DNA of 64,000 bases, from the NCBI RefSeq assembly GCF_021390155.1, contig NZ_CP089985.1:879001-943000 (forward strand), in the 5' to 3' direction. The position numbers and the translations under genes were made by a program. This document shows positions 34,376-43,223 of the stretch, one piece after another. Below the pieces are notes generated by a model, which worked only from the letters and a program-made list of their open reading frames with translations, was not told the origin of the DNA and did no database searches. Within the stretch, counting starts at the first letter, position 1. Each line of letters begins with the position of its first letter. Source of the stretch: Pseudomonas sp. HN11. Lineage in GTDB: Bacteria; Pseudomonadota; Gammaproteobacteria; Pseudomonadales; Pseudomonadaceae.

Positions 34376-35980
34376 TTATGGGGTAATGCTGACGCCCGAG
34401 AACACGTTGCGGCCGAAGGGGCTGACTTTGAAACCTTCGACCTTGGCGCTTAACGGCTGGTTGACCGTCGAGTGGGCGACTGGCGTGATCGGCACCTGCT
34501 GCTTGAGCAGTTGCTGCGCCTGTTTGTACAGAACAGTCCTTTGTTCGCGGTCGGTGACGACCTTGGCTTGCTTGATCAGCTTGTCGTACGCCGGGTCACA
34601 CCACATGGAGTAGTTGTTCCCGCCGATGGCGTCGCAGCTGTAGAGGGTGCCCAGCCAGTTGTCCGGGTCACCGTTGTCGCCGGTCCAGCCGATCAGGCTC
34701 ACATCGTGCTCACCGTTCTTGGTGCGCTTGATGTATTCGCCCCACTCATAGCTGACGATCTTGACCTTGAGGCCGATCTTGGCCCAGTCGCTTTGCAGCA
34801 TCTCGGCCATCAGCTTGGCGTTGGGGTTGTACGGACGTTGTACCGGCATCGCCCACAGGGTGATCTCGGTGCCTTCTTTCACGCCGGCGGCCTTGAGCAG
34901 TTCCTTGGCTTTTTCCGGGTTGTAGGCGGCGTCCTTGATGCTGTCGTCGTAGGACCACTGCGTTGGCGGCATGGCGTTGACCGCCAATTGCCCCGCGCCC
35001 TGGTAGACGGCGTTCAGGATGCTCTGCTTGTTCACCGCCATGTCCAGCGCCTGGCGCACTTCGAGCTGGTCAAACGGCTTGTGGCGCACGTTGTAAGAGA
35101 TGTAGCCCAGGTTGAAACCCGGCTTGGTCAGCAGTTGCAGGTTCGGATCGGCCTTGAGGGCATCGACGTCAGCCGGGCGCGGATGCAGGGTGACCTGGCA
35201 TTCGCCGGCCTTGAGCTTTTGCACCCGCACCGAAGCGTCGGTGTTGATGGCGAAAATCAGCTGGTCCAGCTTGACCCGACTCGGGTCCCAGTACTGTTTG
35301 TTGCCCACGTAACGGATTTGCGAATCTTTCTGGTAGCGCTGGAACACGAACGGGCCAGTGCCGATCGGCTTTTGGTTGATATCACTCGGCTTGCCATCCT
35401 TGAGCAACTGCTCGGCGTATTCGGCCGAGAGTATCGCGGCGAAGCTCATGGCGATGTTCTGGATAAACGCGGCGTCGACCGTGTTCAGGGTCATCACCAC
35501 GGTGTGCGAGTCGGTTTTGGCGACTTTGGCAATGTTCTTGTTCAGGCTCATCCCGTTGAAATACGGAAACTCGGTAGGGTAGGCCTTGCGAAATGGATGG
35601 TCGGGGTCAAGCATGCGGTTGAAGGTGAACACCACGTCGTCGGCGTTGAAGTCTCGCGTCGGCTTGAATTCCTTATTGCTGTGGAATTTCACCCCTTCAC
35701 GCAGGTGAAAGGTATAGGTCAGGCCGTCTTCGGAAATATCCCAGCTGGTTGCCAAGCCAGGCACCACATTGGTCGCACCTTTTTCAAACTCGACCAAACG
35801 GTTGTACAGCGGCTCGGCCGCGTCGTTATCGGTGGCAGTGGTGTATTGCGCGGTATCAAAACCGGCGGGGCTGCCTTCCGAGCAGAACACCAGGCTCTTC
35901 TTGTCGGCGGCTTGGCCCATCGTGGCCACAGCCAGCAGGCTGGTGCCAAAAATTGCGGATAGAACGGTGGTATGGCGCAT
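34376..35980 (-). CDS. dppA: Family-5 peptide-binding protein (dppA3 position)
   Basis: A 534-residue periplasmic binding protein. Signal peptide RHTTVLSAIFGTSLLAVATMGQAA (cleavage near 25), then LVFCSEGSPAGFDTAQYTTATDNDAAEPLYNRL. Family segments include LTYTFHLREGVKFHSNKEF and GWTGDNGDPDNWLGTLYSCDAIGG, with a likely disulfide. It is strongly similar by eye to the copies at 36284 and 38171, so the three look like tandem duplicates, probably with different peptide preferences. Upstream is a 303-base gap, so it may begin its own transcript with the porin gene. Confidence 0.92.
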   Translation of the reverse strand: MRHTTVLSAIFGTSLLAVATMGQAADKKSLVFCSEGSPAGFDTAQYTTATDNDAAEPLYNRLVEFEKGATNVVPGLATSWDISEDGLTYTFHLREGVKFHSNKEFKPTRDFNADDVVFTFNRMLDPDHPFRKAYPTEFPYFNGMSLNKNIAKVAKTDSHTVVMTLNTVDAAFIQNIAMSFAAILSAEYAEQLLKDGKPSDINQKPIGTGPFVFQRYQKDSQIRYVGNKQYWDPSRVKLDQLIFAINTDASVRVQKLKAGECQVTLHPRPADVDALKADPNLQLLTKPGFNLGYISYNVRHKPFDQLEVRQALDMAVNKQSILNAVYQGAGQLAVNAMPPTQWSYDDSIKDAAYNPEKAKELLKAAGVKEGTEITLWAMPVQRPYNPNAKLMAEMLQSDWAKIGLKVKIVSYEWGEYIKRTKNGEHDVSLIGWTGDNGDPDNWLGTLYSCDAIGGNNYSMWCDPAYDKLIKQAKVVTDREQRTVLYKQAQQLLKQQVPITPVAHSTVNQPLSAKVEGFKVSPFGRNVFSGVSITP

Positions 35981-36283
35981 GACGATCCCGATCCTTGTTT
36001 GTAGTTGTCATCAGCGAGCAATCATCCGGGCGTTCGGCCAGGGTGACATCACTGATCCCACACGCAGCAAGTGCCTTTCCGAGTTGGGAACCTCTGCTGT
36101 CCTACGACGTTATGGGTCGTGGACCTGGCAGTAAATGCGCCAAATCGGATTGACCTTGTAGGTAACGGCGTCACGCATCGCGGTTCATTGCTGTAGGACG
36201 CAATGATCGTGAGCGTGGTCTATTCCTACGGTCCAGGCGGATGCAATAACGGCGACGCTAGGAAGCGTCGCCGTCAGTGATCC
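35981..36283. other. Intergenic gap between two binding-protein genes
   Basis: A 303-base gap with no plausible gene. It includes a 9-bp perfect hairpin at 36251-36272 just after the upstream gene. In P. aeruginosa, as I recall, mdpA and psdR lie at this place; neither is here. No operator was recognised. Confidence 0.55.
36251..36272 (-). terminator. Hairpin downstream of second binding-protein gene
   Basis: GGCGACGCT and AGCGTCGCC make a 9-bp perfect stem with a 4-base loop, 11 bases after the stop on the minus strand. It is followed by GTTATTGC, a poor U-run, so termination is uncertain. Confidence 0.5.
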
Positions 36284-37912
36284 TTACTTGCCGCTGACGC
36301 CCACGCCGTAGAAGGAGTTCAAGCCAAACGGGCTGATCTTGAAGTCCTGCACGGTGTTGCGCATGGGTTGATACACCGTCGAGTGCGCGATAGGTGTCAT
36401 CGGGACTGCATCTTTGAGGATATGTTGCGCCTGCTTGTACAGCTCGGTGCGTTTGGCGACATCCGATGTAGCCTTGGCTTCTTTCACGACGCCGTCGAAT
36501 TTCTTGTCACACCATTTGGAGAAGTTGTTGCCAGACAGCGAGTCGCAGCCGAACAGCACGTTCAGCCAGTTGTCCGGGTCACCATTGTCACCGCTCCAAC
36601 CAATGATCATGGCCTGGTTCTCGCCACCTTTGGAGCGCTTGATGTACTCGCCCCACTCGTAGCTGGTGATCCTCACGTTCAGACCGATCTTCTTCCAGTC
36701 GTTCTGCAGCATTTCAGCCATGAGCTTGGCGTTCGGGTTGTACGGACGCTGAACCGGCATGGCCCACAGAACGATTTCGGTACCTTCCTTGACGCCCGCT
36801 TCCTTGAGCAGCGACTTGGCTTTCTCAGGGTCGTACCGGGTGTCCTTGATGGTGGTGTCATACGACCATTGGGTCGGAGGCATGGCGTTGACGGCCAGTT
36901 GGCCGGCGCCCTGGTAGACGGAGTCGATGATCTGCTGCTTGTTCACCGACATGTCCAGCGCCTGGCGAACGCGCAGGTCAGCCAGCGGGTTTGGCTGGTC
37001 GCTGCCCTTGACCTTGTCCATGACGTTGTAAGCGATGTAGCCCAGGTTGAAACCAGCCTGGTTCGGCATTTTCAGGTCCTTGTCTTCGCTCAGGGCCTTC
37101 AGGTCGGCCGGACGTGGGAACAAGGTGATCTGGCATTCGTTTTTCTTGAGCTTCTGGATACGCACCGATGGGTCGGTGGTGATGGCGAAGATCAGGTTGT
37201 CGATCTTGACGTCTTCTGGTTTCCAGTAGTCTTTGTTACCGGTGTAACGGATGTTCGAGTCTTTCTGGTAGCTCTTGAACACGAACGGGCCGGTGCCGAT
37301 CGGCTTCTGGTTGATATCCGTGGCCTTGCCTTCTTTCAACAGCTGGGCGGCGTATTCCGCCGACTGGATCGACGCGAAGCTCATGGCCATGTTCTGGATG
37401 AAGGCAGCGTCCACGGTGCCAAGGGTGAACTTGACAGTGTGATCATCGATTTTTTCGATGTTCTTGATGTTGGTGTCCATCCCCATGTCCGTGAAGTACG
37501 GGAACTCGGTGGGGGCGGCTTTACGGAACGGATCGTCCTTGTTGATCATGCGGTTGAACGTGAACAGCACGTCATCGGCATTGAAGGTACGGGTCGGCTT
37601 GAAGTACGAGGTGGTGTGGAACTTGACGCCATCACGCAGGTGAAAGGTGTAGGTCAAGCCATCCGGGGAGACATCCCAGCTGGTGGCCAACCCAGGAACC
37701 ACAGCGGTGCCGCCGCGTTCGAACTGGGCCAGGCGGTTGAACATGGTTTCGGCCGAGGCATCGAAGTCTGTTCCGGTGGTGTACTGGGCTGGGTCAAAAC
37801 CGGCCGGGCTCCCTTCGGAGCAGAACACCAGGTTAGTCGCCGCGTGGGCGAAAGGGGCTGCGGCCATAAGGCCAGCGCTAACAATTAACGGAATGACTGC
37901 GTGTTTAAGCAT
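36284..37912 (-). CDS. dppA: Family-5 peptide-binding protein (dppA2 position)
   Basis: A 542-residue periplasmic binding protein. ATG 37912 (GAGG 5 bases upstream) gives the signal peptide LKHAVIPLIVSAGLMAAAPFAHAA, cleaved near 24; an ATG 24 bases earlier would put a polar tail before it. The mature start is LVFCSEGSPAGFDPAQYTTGTDFDASAE. Segments LTYTFHLRDGVKFHTTSYFKPTRTFNADDV and GWSGDNGDPDNWLNVLFGC are shared with the neighbouring copies. It differs from them by a short insert near residue 320 (DKVKGSDQPNPLADLR). Substrate presumed di- or tripeptides. Confidence 0.92.
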   Translation of the reverse strand: MLKHAVIPLIVSAGLMAAAPFAHAATNLVFCSEGSPAGFDPAQYTTGTDFDASAETMFNRLAQFERGGTAVVPGLATSWDVSPDGLTYTFHLRDGVKFHTTSYFKPTRTFNADDVLFTFNRMINKDDPFRKAAPTEFPYFTDMGMDTNIKNIEKIDDHTVKFTLGTVDAAFIQNMAMSFASIQSAEYAAQLLKEGKATDINQKPIGTGPFVFKSYQKDSNIRYTGNKDYWKPEDVKIDNLIFAITTDPSVRIQKLKKNECQITLFPRPADLKALSEDKDLKMPNQAGFNLGYIAYNVMDKVKGSDQPNPLADLRVRQALDMSVNKQQIIDSVYQGAGQLAVNAMPPTQWSYDTTIKDTRYDPEKAKSLLKEAGVKEGTEIVLWAMPVQRPYNPNAKLMAEMLQNDWKKIGLNVRITSYEWGEYIKRSKGGENQAMIIGWSGDNGDPDNWLNVLFGCDSLSGNNFSKWCDKKFDGVVKEAKATSDVAKRTELYKQAQHILKDAVPMTPIAHSTVYQPMRNTVQDFKISPFGLNSFYGVGVSGK

Positions 37913-38121
37913 GTTGGCCTCATGATTTGTTGTCATTTTTGGTGGTGAGGGCGACCTCGTGAGTCGGCCTGCGGATACTTATGCAGGCGCCATACCCATT
38001 GCAAGATGCTGAACCGTCACGGGGGTGAAACAGTGGTACGAACGTACAGGAATGTCGCAATTATGAAAGTTTGTACATATTTGCGCATATTTTGAGGTTT
38101 TTTTCGGTGCAGGACGCGCAC

Positions 38122-38160
38122 CAAAAAAGACCAACCGAGGCGTCTGGCGCACTCGGTTGG
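38122..38160 (-). terminator. Rho-independent terminator after first binding-protein gene
   Basis: On the minus strand CCAACCGAG, a 12-base loop and CTCGGTTGG form a 9-bp stem followed by TCTTTTTTGG. It lies about 10 bases after the stop of the 38171-39772 gene, so that gene is transcribed separately, at least in part. Confidence 0.88.
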
Positions 38161-38170
38161 GGCGTTGCTG

Positions 38171-39772
38171 TTACTTATCCAGACTCACGCCGTAGAAGGG
38201 CGTCAGCCCGAAGGGACTGATCTTGAAGCCCTTGACTTCCTTGCGCAGCGGCTGGAAAACCGTCGAGTTCGCAATGGGTGTTATAGGCACTTGTTCCTTA
38301 AGGATTTTTTGCGCCTTTTGATACCACTTGATGCGCTGCTCACGGTCGTTGCTGACCTTGGCTTGTTGCACAAGCTTGTCATAGTCCGGGTTACACCATT
38401 TAGCGTAGTTGCTGCCCTTGACGGCGGCACAACTGTAGAGCACACCCAGCCAGTTATCGGGGTCACCGTTGTCGCCGGTCCAGCCGTAAATCATTGCGTC
38501 ATGCTCGCCGTTTTTGGCGCGTTTGATGTACTCGCCCCACTCATAGCTGACGATATTGGCTTTGATCCCGATTTTTTCCCAATCCTGTTGGATCATTTGT
38601 GCCGACATCCGCGCGTTCGGGTTGGACGCGCGTTGCACGGTCATTGCCCATAGATTGATGGTGCTGCCTGGTGCAACCCCTGCTTCCTTTAGTAGCGCCT
38701 TGGCCTTGGTTGGGTCGTAGGGCGCGTCCTTGATGGTCGGGTCATAAGACCACTGCGCCGGAGGCAGCGCGTTCTGCGCCAATTGTCCGGCACTCTGGTA
38801 AACGGCCTTGATAATCGCTGGCTTATCGATGGCCATATCCAGGGCCTGGCGTACCTTGAGCTGATCCAGCGGTGGGTGCGTCACGTTGTAGGCCAGAAAG
38901 CCCAGGTTGAAACCGGCTTGCTGCAGCACCCGCAAATTCGGGTCCTGCTTCATCACCTCAATGTCCGAAGGGCGCGGGTAACCGCTGACCTGGCATTCGC
39001 CGGCCTTGAGCTTTTGCAGGCGCGACGCGGCATCCGGGGTGATGGCGAACACCAGGTTGTCGAGCTTCACATCCTCAGGTTTCCAATACTGTTTATTGGC
39101 CACGTAGCGAATCTGGGAGTCCTTCTGATAGCGCTTGAACACGAACGGGCCGGTGCCCACCGGTTTCTGGTTGATGTCTTCGGCCTTGCCTTGCTTGAGC
39201 AGTTGCGCGGCATATTCGGCGGATTGCACCGAGGCGAAACTCATGGCCAGGTTCTGCACGAACGACGCATCGACGTTATTCAGATTGAAGCGCACCGTGT
39301 GGTCGTCGAGTTTGTCGACGCGCTTGATCGTGGTGTTCAAGCCCATGTCGGTGAAGTACGGCGACTCGGAGGGATAAGCCTTGCGAAATGGACTGTCGGC
39401 ATCCAGCAGGCGGTTGAAGGTAAACAGCACATCATCCGCGTTGAAATCGCGGGCAGGGGTGAAGAAATCGGTGGTGTGGAATTTGACGCCATCGCGCAGG
39501 TGGAAGGTATACGTCAGGCCGTCTTTGGAAACATCCCAGCTCGTCGCCAGGCCAGGTTCGACTTCGGTGCCGCCGCGCTTGAACTGGGTCAGGCGGTTGA
39601 ACACGGTTTCGGCGGACGCATCAAAATCGGTGCCGCTGGTGTACTGGCTGGGGTCGAAACCGGCGGGGCTGGCTTCGGAGCAGTAGACGAGGGTGCTCGC
39701 GGCTTGGGCCAGCGGCGTAAACGCCAGCAGGCCTGCGGTGAGGAGGAGCGGTTTTAAGGCGATTCTTTCCAT
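38171..39772 (-). CDS. dppA: Family-5 peptide-binding protein (dppA1 position)
   Basis: A 533-residue periplasmic binding protein. ATG 39772 starts the signal peptide ERIALKPLLLTAGLLAFTPLAQAA (cleavage near 25); the frame is open to 39829 but the extra residues are not signal-like. The mature part begins LVYCSEASPAGFDPSQYTSGTDFDASAETVFNRL. The LTYTFHLRDGVKFHTTDFF and GWTGDNGDPDNWLGVLYSC segments match the two downstream copies. It has its own terminator, which suggests independent regulation from the rest of the dpp locus. Confidence 0.92.
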   Translation of the reverse strand: MERIALKPLLLTAGLLAFTPLAQAASTLVYCSEASPAGFDPSQYTSGTDFDASAETVFNRLTQFKRGGTEVEPGLATSWDVSKDGLTYTFHLRDGVKFHTTDFFTPARDFNADDVLFTFNRLLDADSPFRKAYPSESPYFTDMGLNTTIKRVDKLDDHTVRFNLNNVDASFVQNLAMSFASVQSAEYAAQLLKQGKAEDINQKPVGTGPFVFKRYQKDSQIRYVANKQYWKPEDVKLDNLVFAITPDAASRLQKLKAGECQVSGYPRPSDIEVMKQDPNLRVLQQAGFNLGFLAYNVTHPPLDQLKVRQALDMAIDKPAIIKAVYQSAGQLAQNALPPAQWSYDPTIKDAPYDPTKAKALLKEAGVAPGSTINLWAMTVQRASNPNARMSAQMIQQDWEKIGIKANIVSYEWGEYIKRAKNGEHDAMIYGWTGDNGDPDNWLGVLYSCAAVKGSNYAKWCNPDYDKLVQQAKVSNDREQRIKWYQKAQKILKEQVPITPIANSTVFQPLRKEVKGFKISPFGLTPFYGVSLDK

Positions 39773-39814
39773 GGAGACCCCTGAAGTGGCAGGCATACAA
39801 ACGTTGCCCAAACA

Positions 39815-39846
39815 AAAAACGGCGGTCACCGAGGTTACCGCCGTTT
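39815..39846 (-). terminator. Terminator of the large toxin-like gene
   Basis: AAAACGGCGGT and ACCGCCGTTTT form an 11-bp stem with a 10-base loop and A/T flanks on both sides. It lies about 33 bases after the stop of the 1040-residue gene and upstream of the dpp locus. Confidence 0.85.
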
Positions 39847-39878
39847 TGGCGCATCAGGTAAGGGGCGATTCGCCGGTT

Positions 39879-42800
39879 TTATGAATCGACTGTGGCGCCA
39901 ACCTCGACCGTGGAGGGCGCGTTCTTGTCGATCTCATATAGACTGTCCAACTCGTTACCTTCCCTTATCGTGAATGTCCTTTTGATTGTTACCTGCACAC
40001 CTGGAATAGGGGCCTCGCCTTTTTCCGGGTAAGTGAGGACGCCTGTTGAAATGACGTGGACCTTGGCCGAATTATCAGACGGATTGTAATCAATTTTAAA
40101 CTCGGTATTCTCAGCACCGTAGAAGTAGCCATCTTTCACTTTGCCTCCGTTAAGCAAATCTGCGTAAGCGTCGACGGTTGCGCCTTGGTGGGCCACCTCG
40201 GAAATACGGGCTCTCATGTCGGCATCGGGAATTGCCGCCTCGAACATTTCCAGTCCTAGTCGCTTTCCTTCCTCCCCTGGCAGTTTTCTGAGATCTATCA
40301 CCTTGGTCACTGAAACACCGTTTTCTGTCGTGGTGACGCTGTAAGGGTTGCGATGGATATCTTTGACAAAGCTGGATGAGTACTGGCTCGAGCTGTATTC
40401 CGTAGGTTCTGCTTTCTCGCCTGGTGTGGGGGCAAACTCCGTTTCGTCGACGGTCCAGGACACGTTAAGTTGTTTTTTAATGCTCCCGTCTGGTTGCGCG
40501 ATGTTCCTCGTGAAGAATTCGTAGTGGGTTCCCTCTTTGACATTCAAGACTTCGTCCAGCTTTTCGGCACCGGCCATTGGTTTGCCGTCAAGTTCTCGGA
40601 ACTCAGCGGCAAAGGTGGCAGGGGCCTTCAGATCATCACTGGGGGTCGGTGAAGCCGGGCGTTGCCATGGCCACTTGACTCCACCCTCTGCGCTGACAGC
40701 GTTCCACTTCCCATCACCCGCACCCTCAACCGTCAGCACAGGCTTTCGCGTGGTGGGGTTAATGATCTGAACGTAATTGTTACTGAGTTTAAAATCGCTT
40801 CTGATCTCGTACACTTTGCTGGAGCCGGTATTGTCGGTATACCGGATCAACCACCGGTCTTGGCCTGTGGTCCCATCCTTTATCTGGTAAATCCCCTGCG
40901 CGTTGGGCGTGGTATTTCCAATAAGCTGATCGCCGTTCGGTATTGCATGTTCACTGATATTGCCGGCCTGACTTGGACGTAGTCGGTTGACCGGAGGAAG
41001 TGCGGAGGGGCTTTCAATTGCGGGTTTTTCACCTGTGGCGGGGACAGTTGGATCGGCACCCCGTCGAGTCCATATCCCGGCGTCATCAGGGCGGGCAATA
41101 ATTCCGCTATTGACTAATTGAGTGGGATCATTGGGGTGCGGCACGCGTAACACGTAATGTACCCCGTCTTTAGCATCAGGGGTCTCTGCCACGAAGTATG
41201 TCTTTCCGTTGAGCTCTATTTCTCGCATTCCCGGAAAGGTCGTAGCCTTTGACGTGGATGTCCCTTGCAGTGGCTGTTTGGGTGCGATTGAAGGCACATC
41301 AGCGTTGCTTGTCGACGTTGGAGCTCGCGCGAACTCCAATTCGCTGGACTGCGCGTTGTATCGCCAATTGTAGTTTCCGGTATTGGAGGCGTTGAAATTC
41401 AAGGCCGGCTCACCCAGACCTGCCTCTACCCCAGCCGGAATGACTTCGTGCGCCAGCAGCAGGCCTGATATCACGGCGCCCGCCACCCCTCCCACGCGAT
41501 CGTTGGCCGTCATGCCATGCTCGGCGTCATGCTGGCCAAAAACAATATTGCCCGCGTTGCCAAGGAGGGGGACGTAGCCAAAGGTATTGCCCCATAGTTC
41601 TTTTCCGGCCTTCCAATCTCTCTCCACGCTGCCAAAAACCTGGGTTTGATCGGCCCATACTGCATTCTTGGCATTCACGTCCTGATAGTGTTTAGCAATA
41701 CCTTTGTTCAGATCGCCAAACTTCAGTTGATAATCATCGCCTCGCGATTCGGTATAATTAAACAATTCACGAACGGGTACGGACTTATCGGATAGCAGTG
41801 TATTGCGCCCGGGGAAGTGGGAACGGTTATCTTGGATTAGACTGTCGAGTACATACGCGGCCGATGGCCAATGTGCATCCTTGCCGCCTTGCAGATCGCG
41901 GGCGTTGAATCGAGTTATCAGCTCGTTGCGATTGTTTTTGGCCCACTTCGCGAAGTCGTCATCGTTCTTTATCTCGCGGGCAGTTCCGCTCTTCAAATCA
42001 ATCATGATTCCCTGGTTGGGCCTGTTTTTGGCATCGCCGTCATAGGGCGTATAGGGAATGAATGCGTACCCACTCAGGGGGTAACCGTAGATATTGGGAA
42101 TAATCACTTGCCCATTCTTATCCAACGTTCGGCTAACCGCTTCTTGTCCCGCTGGGCTTAATTTTTCAAAAGCTTCCTTATCGTTACGAAGGCTCTGCAT
42201 AGCGCCCTTTGCTACATAGGCGTCTGCTTTTCCCGAGCGCTCAGGTATTTTTGTCGATATTTTCGCTTCGGGGATGAATAGATCTACGAATCCGGCAAAC
42301 TTGGTAATATCATGAACGCTATTGAGCGCAGCGCTACCACGCATTGGCGTGGCTATATCGTGCTCCCAATGTTTTTGAAGTTGCTTGCCCAGCGATTGCA
42401 GATCTTTAATCTTACTGCTATCTTTTGGTTTAATTACCATGCTATGGAAGTTGAGAACACCGCCTCGTGCTGGTTTGTCATGGTCAAGCATGCCCGCTGC
42501 GATTTCCCAGGCGGAGTAGGTACGGGTCTCGCTACTGGACTTGTTTTCTGCGACCCCCTTGCCGACGTAAGAGTTGAACGTAACGGTGAATTTTTCATGC
42601 GGGTTGGTCCCTGCCGCTAATAAACCCGCGCTGAAGTAACCGGCGGGCTCCATGAAAAGGCGCACGTTCTGAAACTTAACATTTCGCTCGCCTTCAGTGC
42701 CGTTTTCGATATTTCCGATCTGCGTTCTTAGACGAGAGGCATAGTTATCAATGCTAGTTTTGCGTTCATTAAGCGTTTCGCTGCCTCCGAACGGTTTAAC

Positions 42801-43001
42801 AGTATTTGATCCATAGATGGTTGTCTTGAAAGTATCGGACTGTTTGTCAGTAGCAGAGGCAGTGTTGTCCGTTTTATAGGCTTCGTAGTTAGTCAGTTGT
42901 GTGGGGGACTTTCGTTCTTGTGCCTGCGTTTGTTCTTCTTTAGTCGTTCCAGGGGCTGGTGGCGTATAGCGAACAATATTGAAATTATTTATATTTGTCA
43001 C
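39879..43001 (-). CDS. Large non-exported protein of 1040 residues, toxin/effector-like
   Basis: No signal peptide is visible; the start is polar (TNINNFNIVRYTPPAPG, then Gln/Thr/Ser-rich to about 80). A short hydrophobic stretch, VGGVAGAVISGLLLAHEVIP, lies near 505-525 after FGYVPLLGNAGNIVFGQHD. It is the only membrane-like segment. The C-terminal half has modules I associate with very large Pseudomonas toxin-like proteins: ELNGKTYFVAETPDAKDGVHYVLRV with GIIARPDDAGIWTRRG (near 595-645), and YEIRSDFKLSNNYVQIINP with GGVKWPWQR (near 735-780). No catalytic motif was recognised. A polar Ser/Thr-rich start without a signal would suit a type III or VI effector, but no secretion gene is near. Codons are more A+T-rich than the neighbours. 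It has its own terminator. Function unknown. Confidence 0.7.
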   Translation of the reverse strand: MTNINNFNIVRYTPPAPGTTKEEQTQAQERKSPTQLTNYEAYKTDNTASATDKQSDTFKTTIYGSNTVKPFGGSETLNERKTSIDNYASRLRTQIGNIENGTEGERNVKFQNVRLFMEPAGYFSAGLLAAGTNPHEKFTVTFNSYVGKGVAENKSSSETRTYSAWEIAAGMLDHDKPARGGVLNFHSMVIKPKDSSKIKDLQSLGKQLQKHWEHDIATPMRGSAALNSVHDITKFAGFVDLFIPEAKISTKIPERSGKADAYVAKGAMQSLRNDKEAFEKLSPAGQEAVSRTLDKNGQVIIPNIYGYPLSGYAFIPYTPYDGDAKNRPNQGIMIDLKSGTAREIKNDDDFAKWAKNNRNELITRFNARDLQGGKDAHWPSAAYVLDSLIQDNRSHFPGRNTLLSDKSVPVRELFNYTESRGDDYQLKFGDLNKGIAKHYQDVNAKNAVWADQTQVFGSVERDWKAGKELWGNTFGYVPLLGNAGNIVFGQHDAEHGMTANDRVGGVAGAVISGLLLAHEVIPAGVEAGLGEPALNFNASNTGNYNWRYNAQSSELEFARAPTSTSNADVPSIAPKQPLQGTSTSKATTFPGMREIELNGKTYFVAETPDAKDGVHYVLRVPHPNDPTQLVNSGIIARPDDAGIWTRRGADPTVPATGEKPAIESPSALPPVNRLRPSQAGNISEHAIPNGDQLIGNTTPNAQGIYQIKDGTTGQDRWLIRYTDNTGSSKVYEIRSDFKLSNNYVQIINPTTRKPVLTVEGAGDGKWNAVSAEGGVKWPWQRPASPTPSDDLKAPATFAAEFRELDGKPMAGAEKLDEVLNVKEGTHYEFFTRNIAQPDGSIKKQLNVSWTVDETEFAPTPGEKAEPTEYSSSQYSSSFVKDIHRNPYSVTTTENGVSVTKVIDLRKLPGEEGKRLGLEMFEAAIPDADMRARISEVAHQGATVDAYADLLNGGKVKDGYFYGAENTEFKIDYNPSDNSAKVHVISTGVLTYPEKGEAPIPGVQVTIKRTFTIREGNELDSLYEIDKNAPSTVEVGATVDS

Positions 43002-43223
43002 TTTCGGTTTTCCCAGTGAGAGTGGTCTTGATGGGGTTTGAAAGTGTGTGGTTGTTTGCGTAGGAAACGTTCCGAGTTAAAGTAGGAATGGTGTGGCTTA
43101 TATGGTTTCTATTTATTTCGGTTGTGGAGAGGGCGTTGCGCAAACGACAGAAGTTGGGGCGCGAAACAACGTTCAAGCAATGGCGCAGTTGGTTAATGCT
43201 GCACCATTGAGTTCTATTAATGG

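Noticed and set aside
34472..39757. Long plus-strand frames (34472-35962, 36368-37888, 38783-39757) opposite the three binding proteins
   Set aside because: All three mirror duplicated genes, which explains their own similarity to one another; none has a protein-like motif.
39879..43001. Idea that the 1040-residue protein is an Rhs/polymorphic toxin
   Set aside because: No YD repeats, no Rhs core motif and no downstream immunity-size gene were seen.
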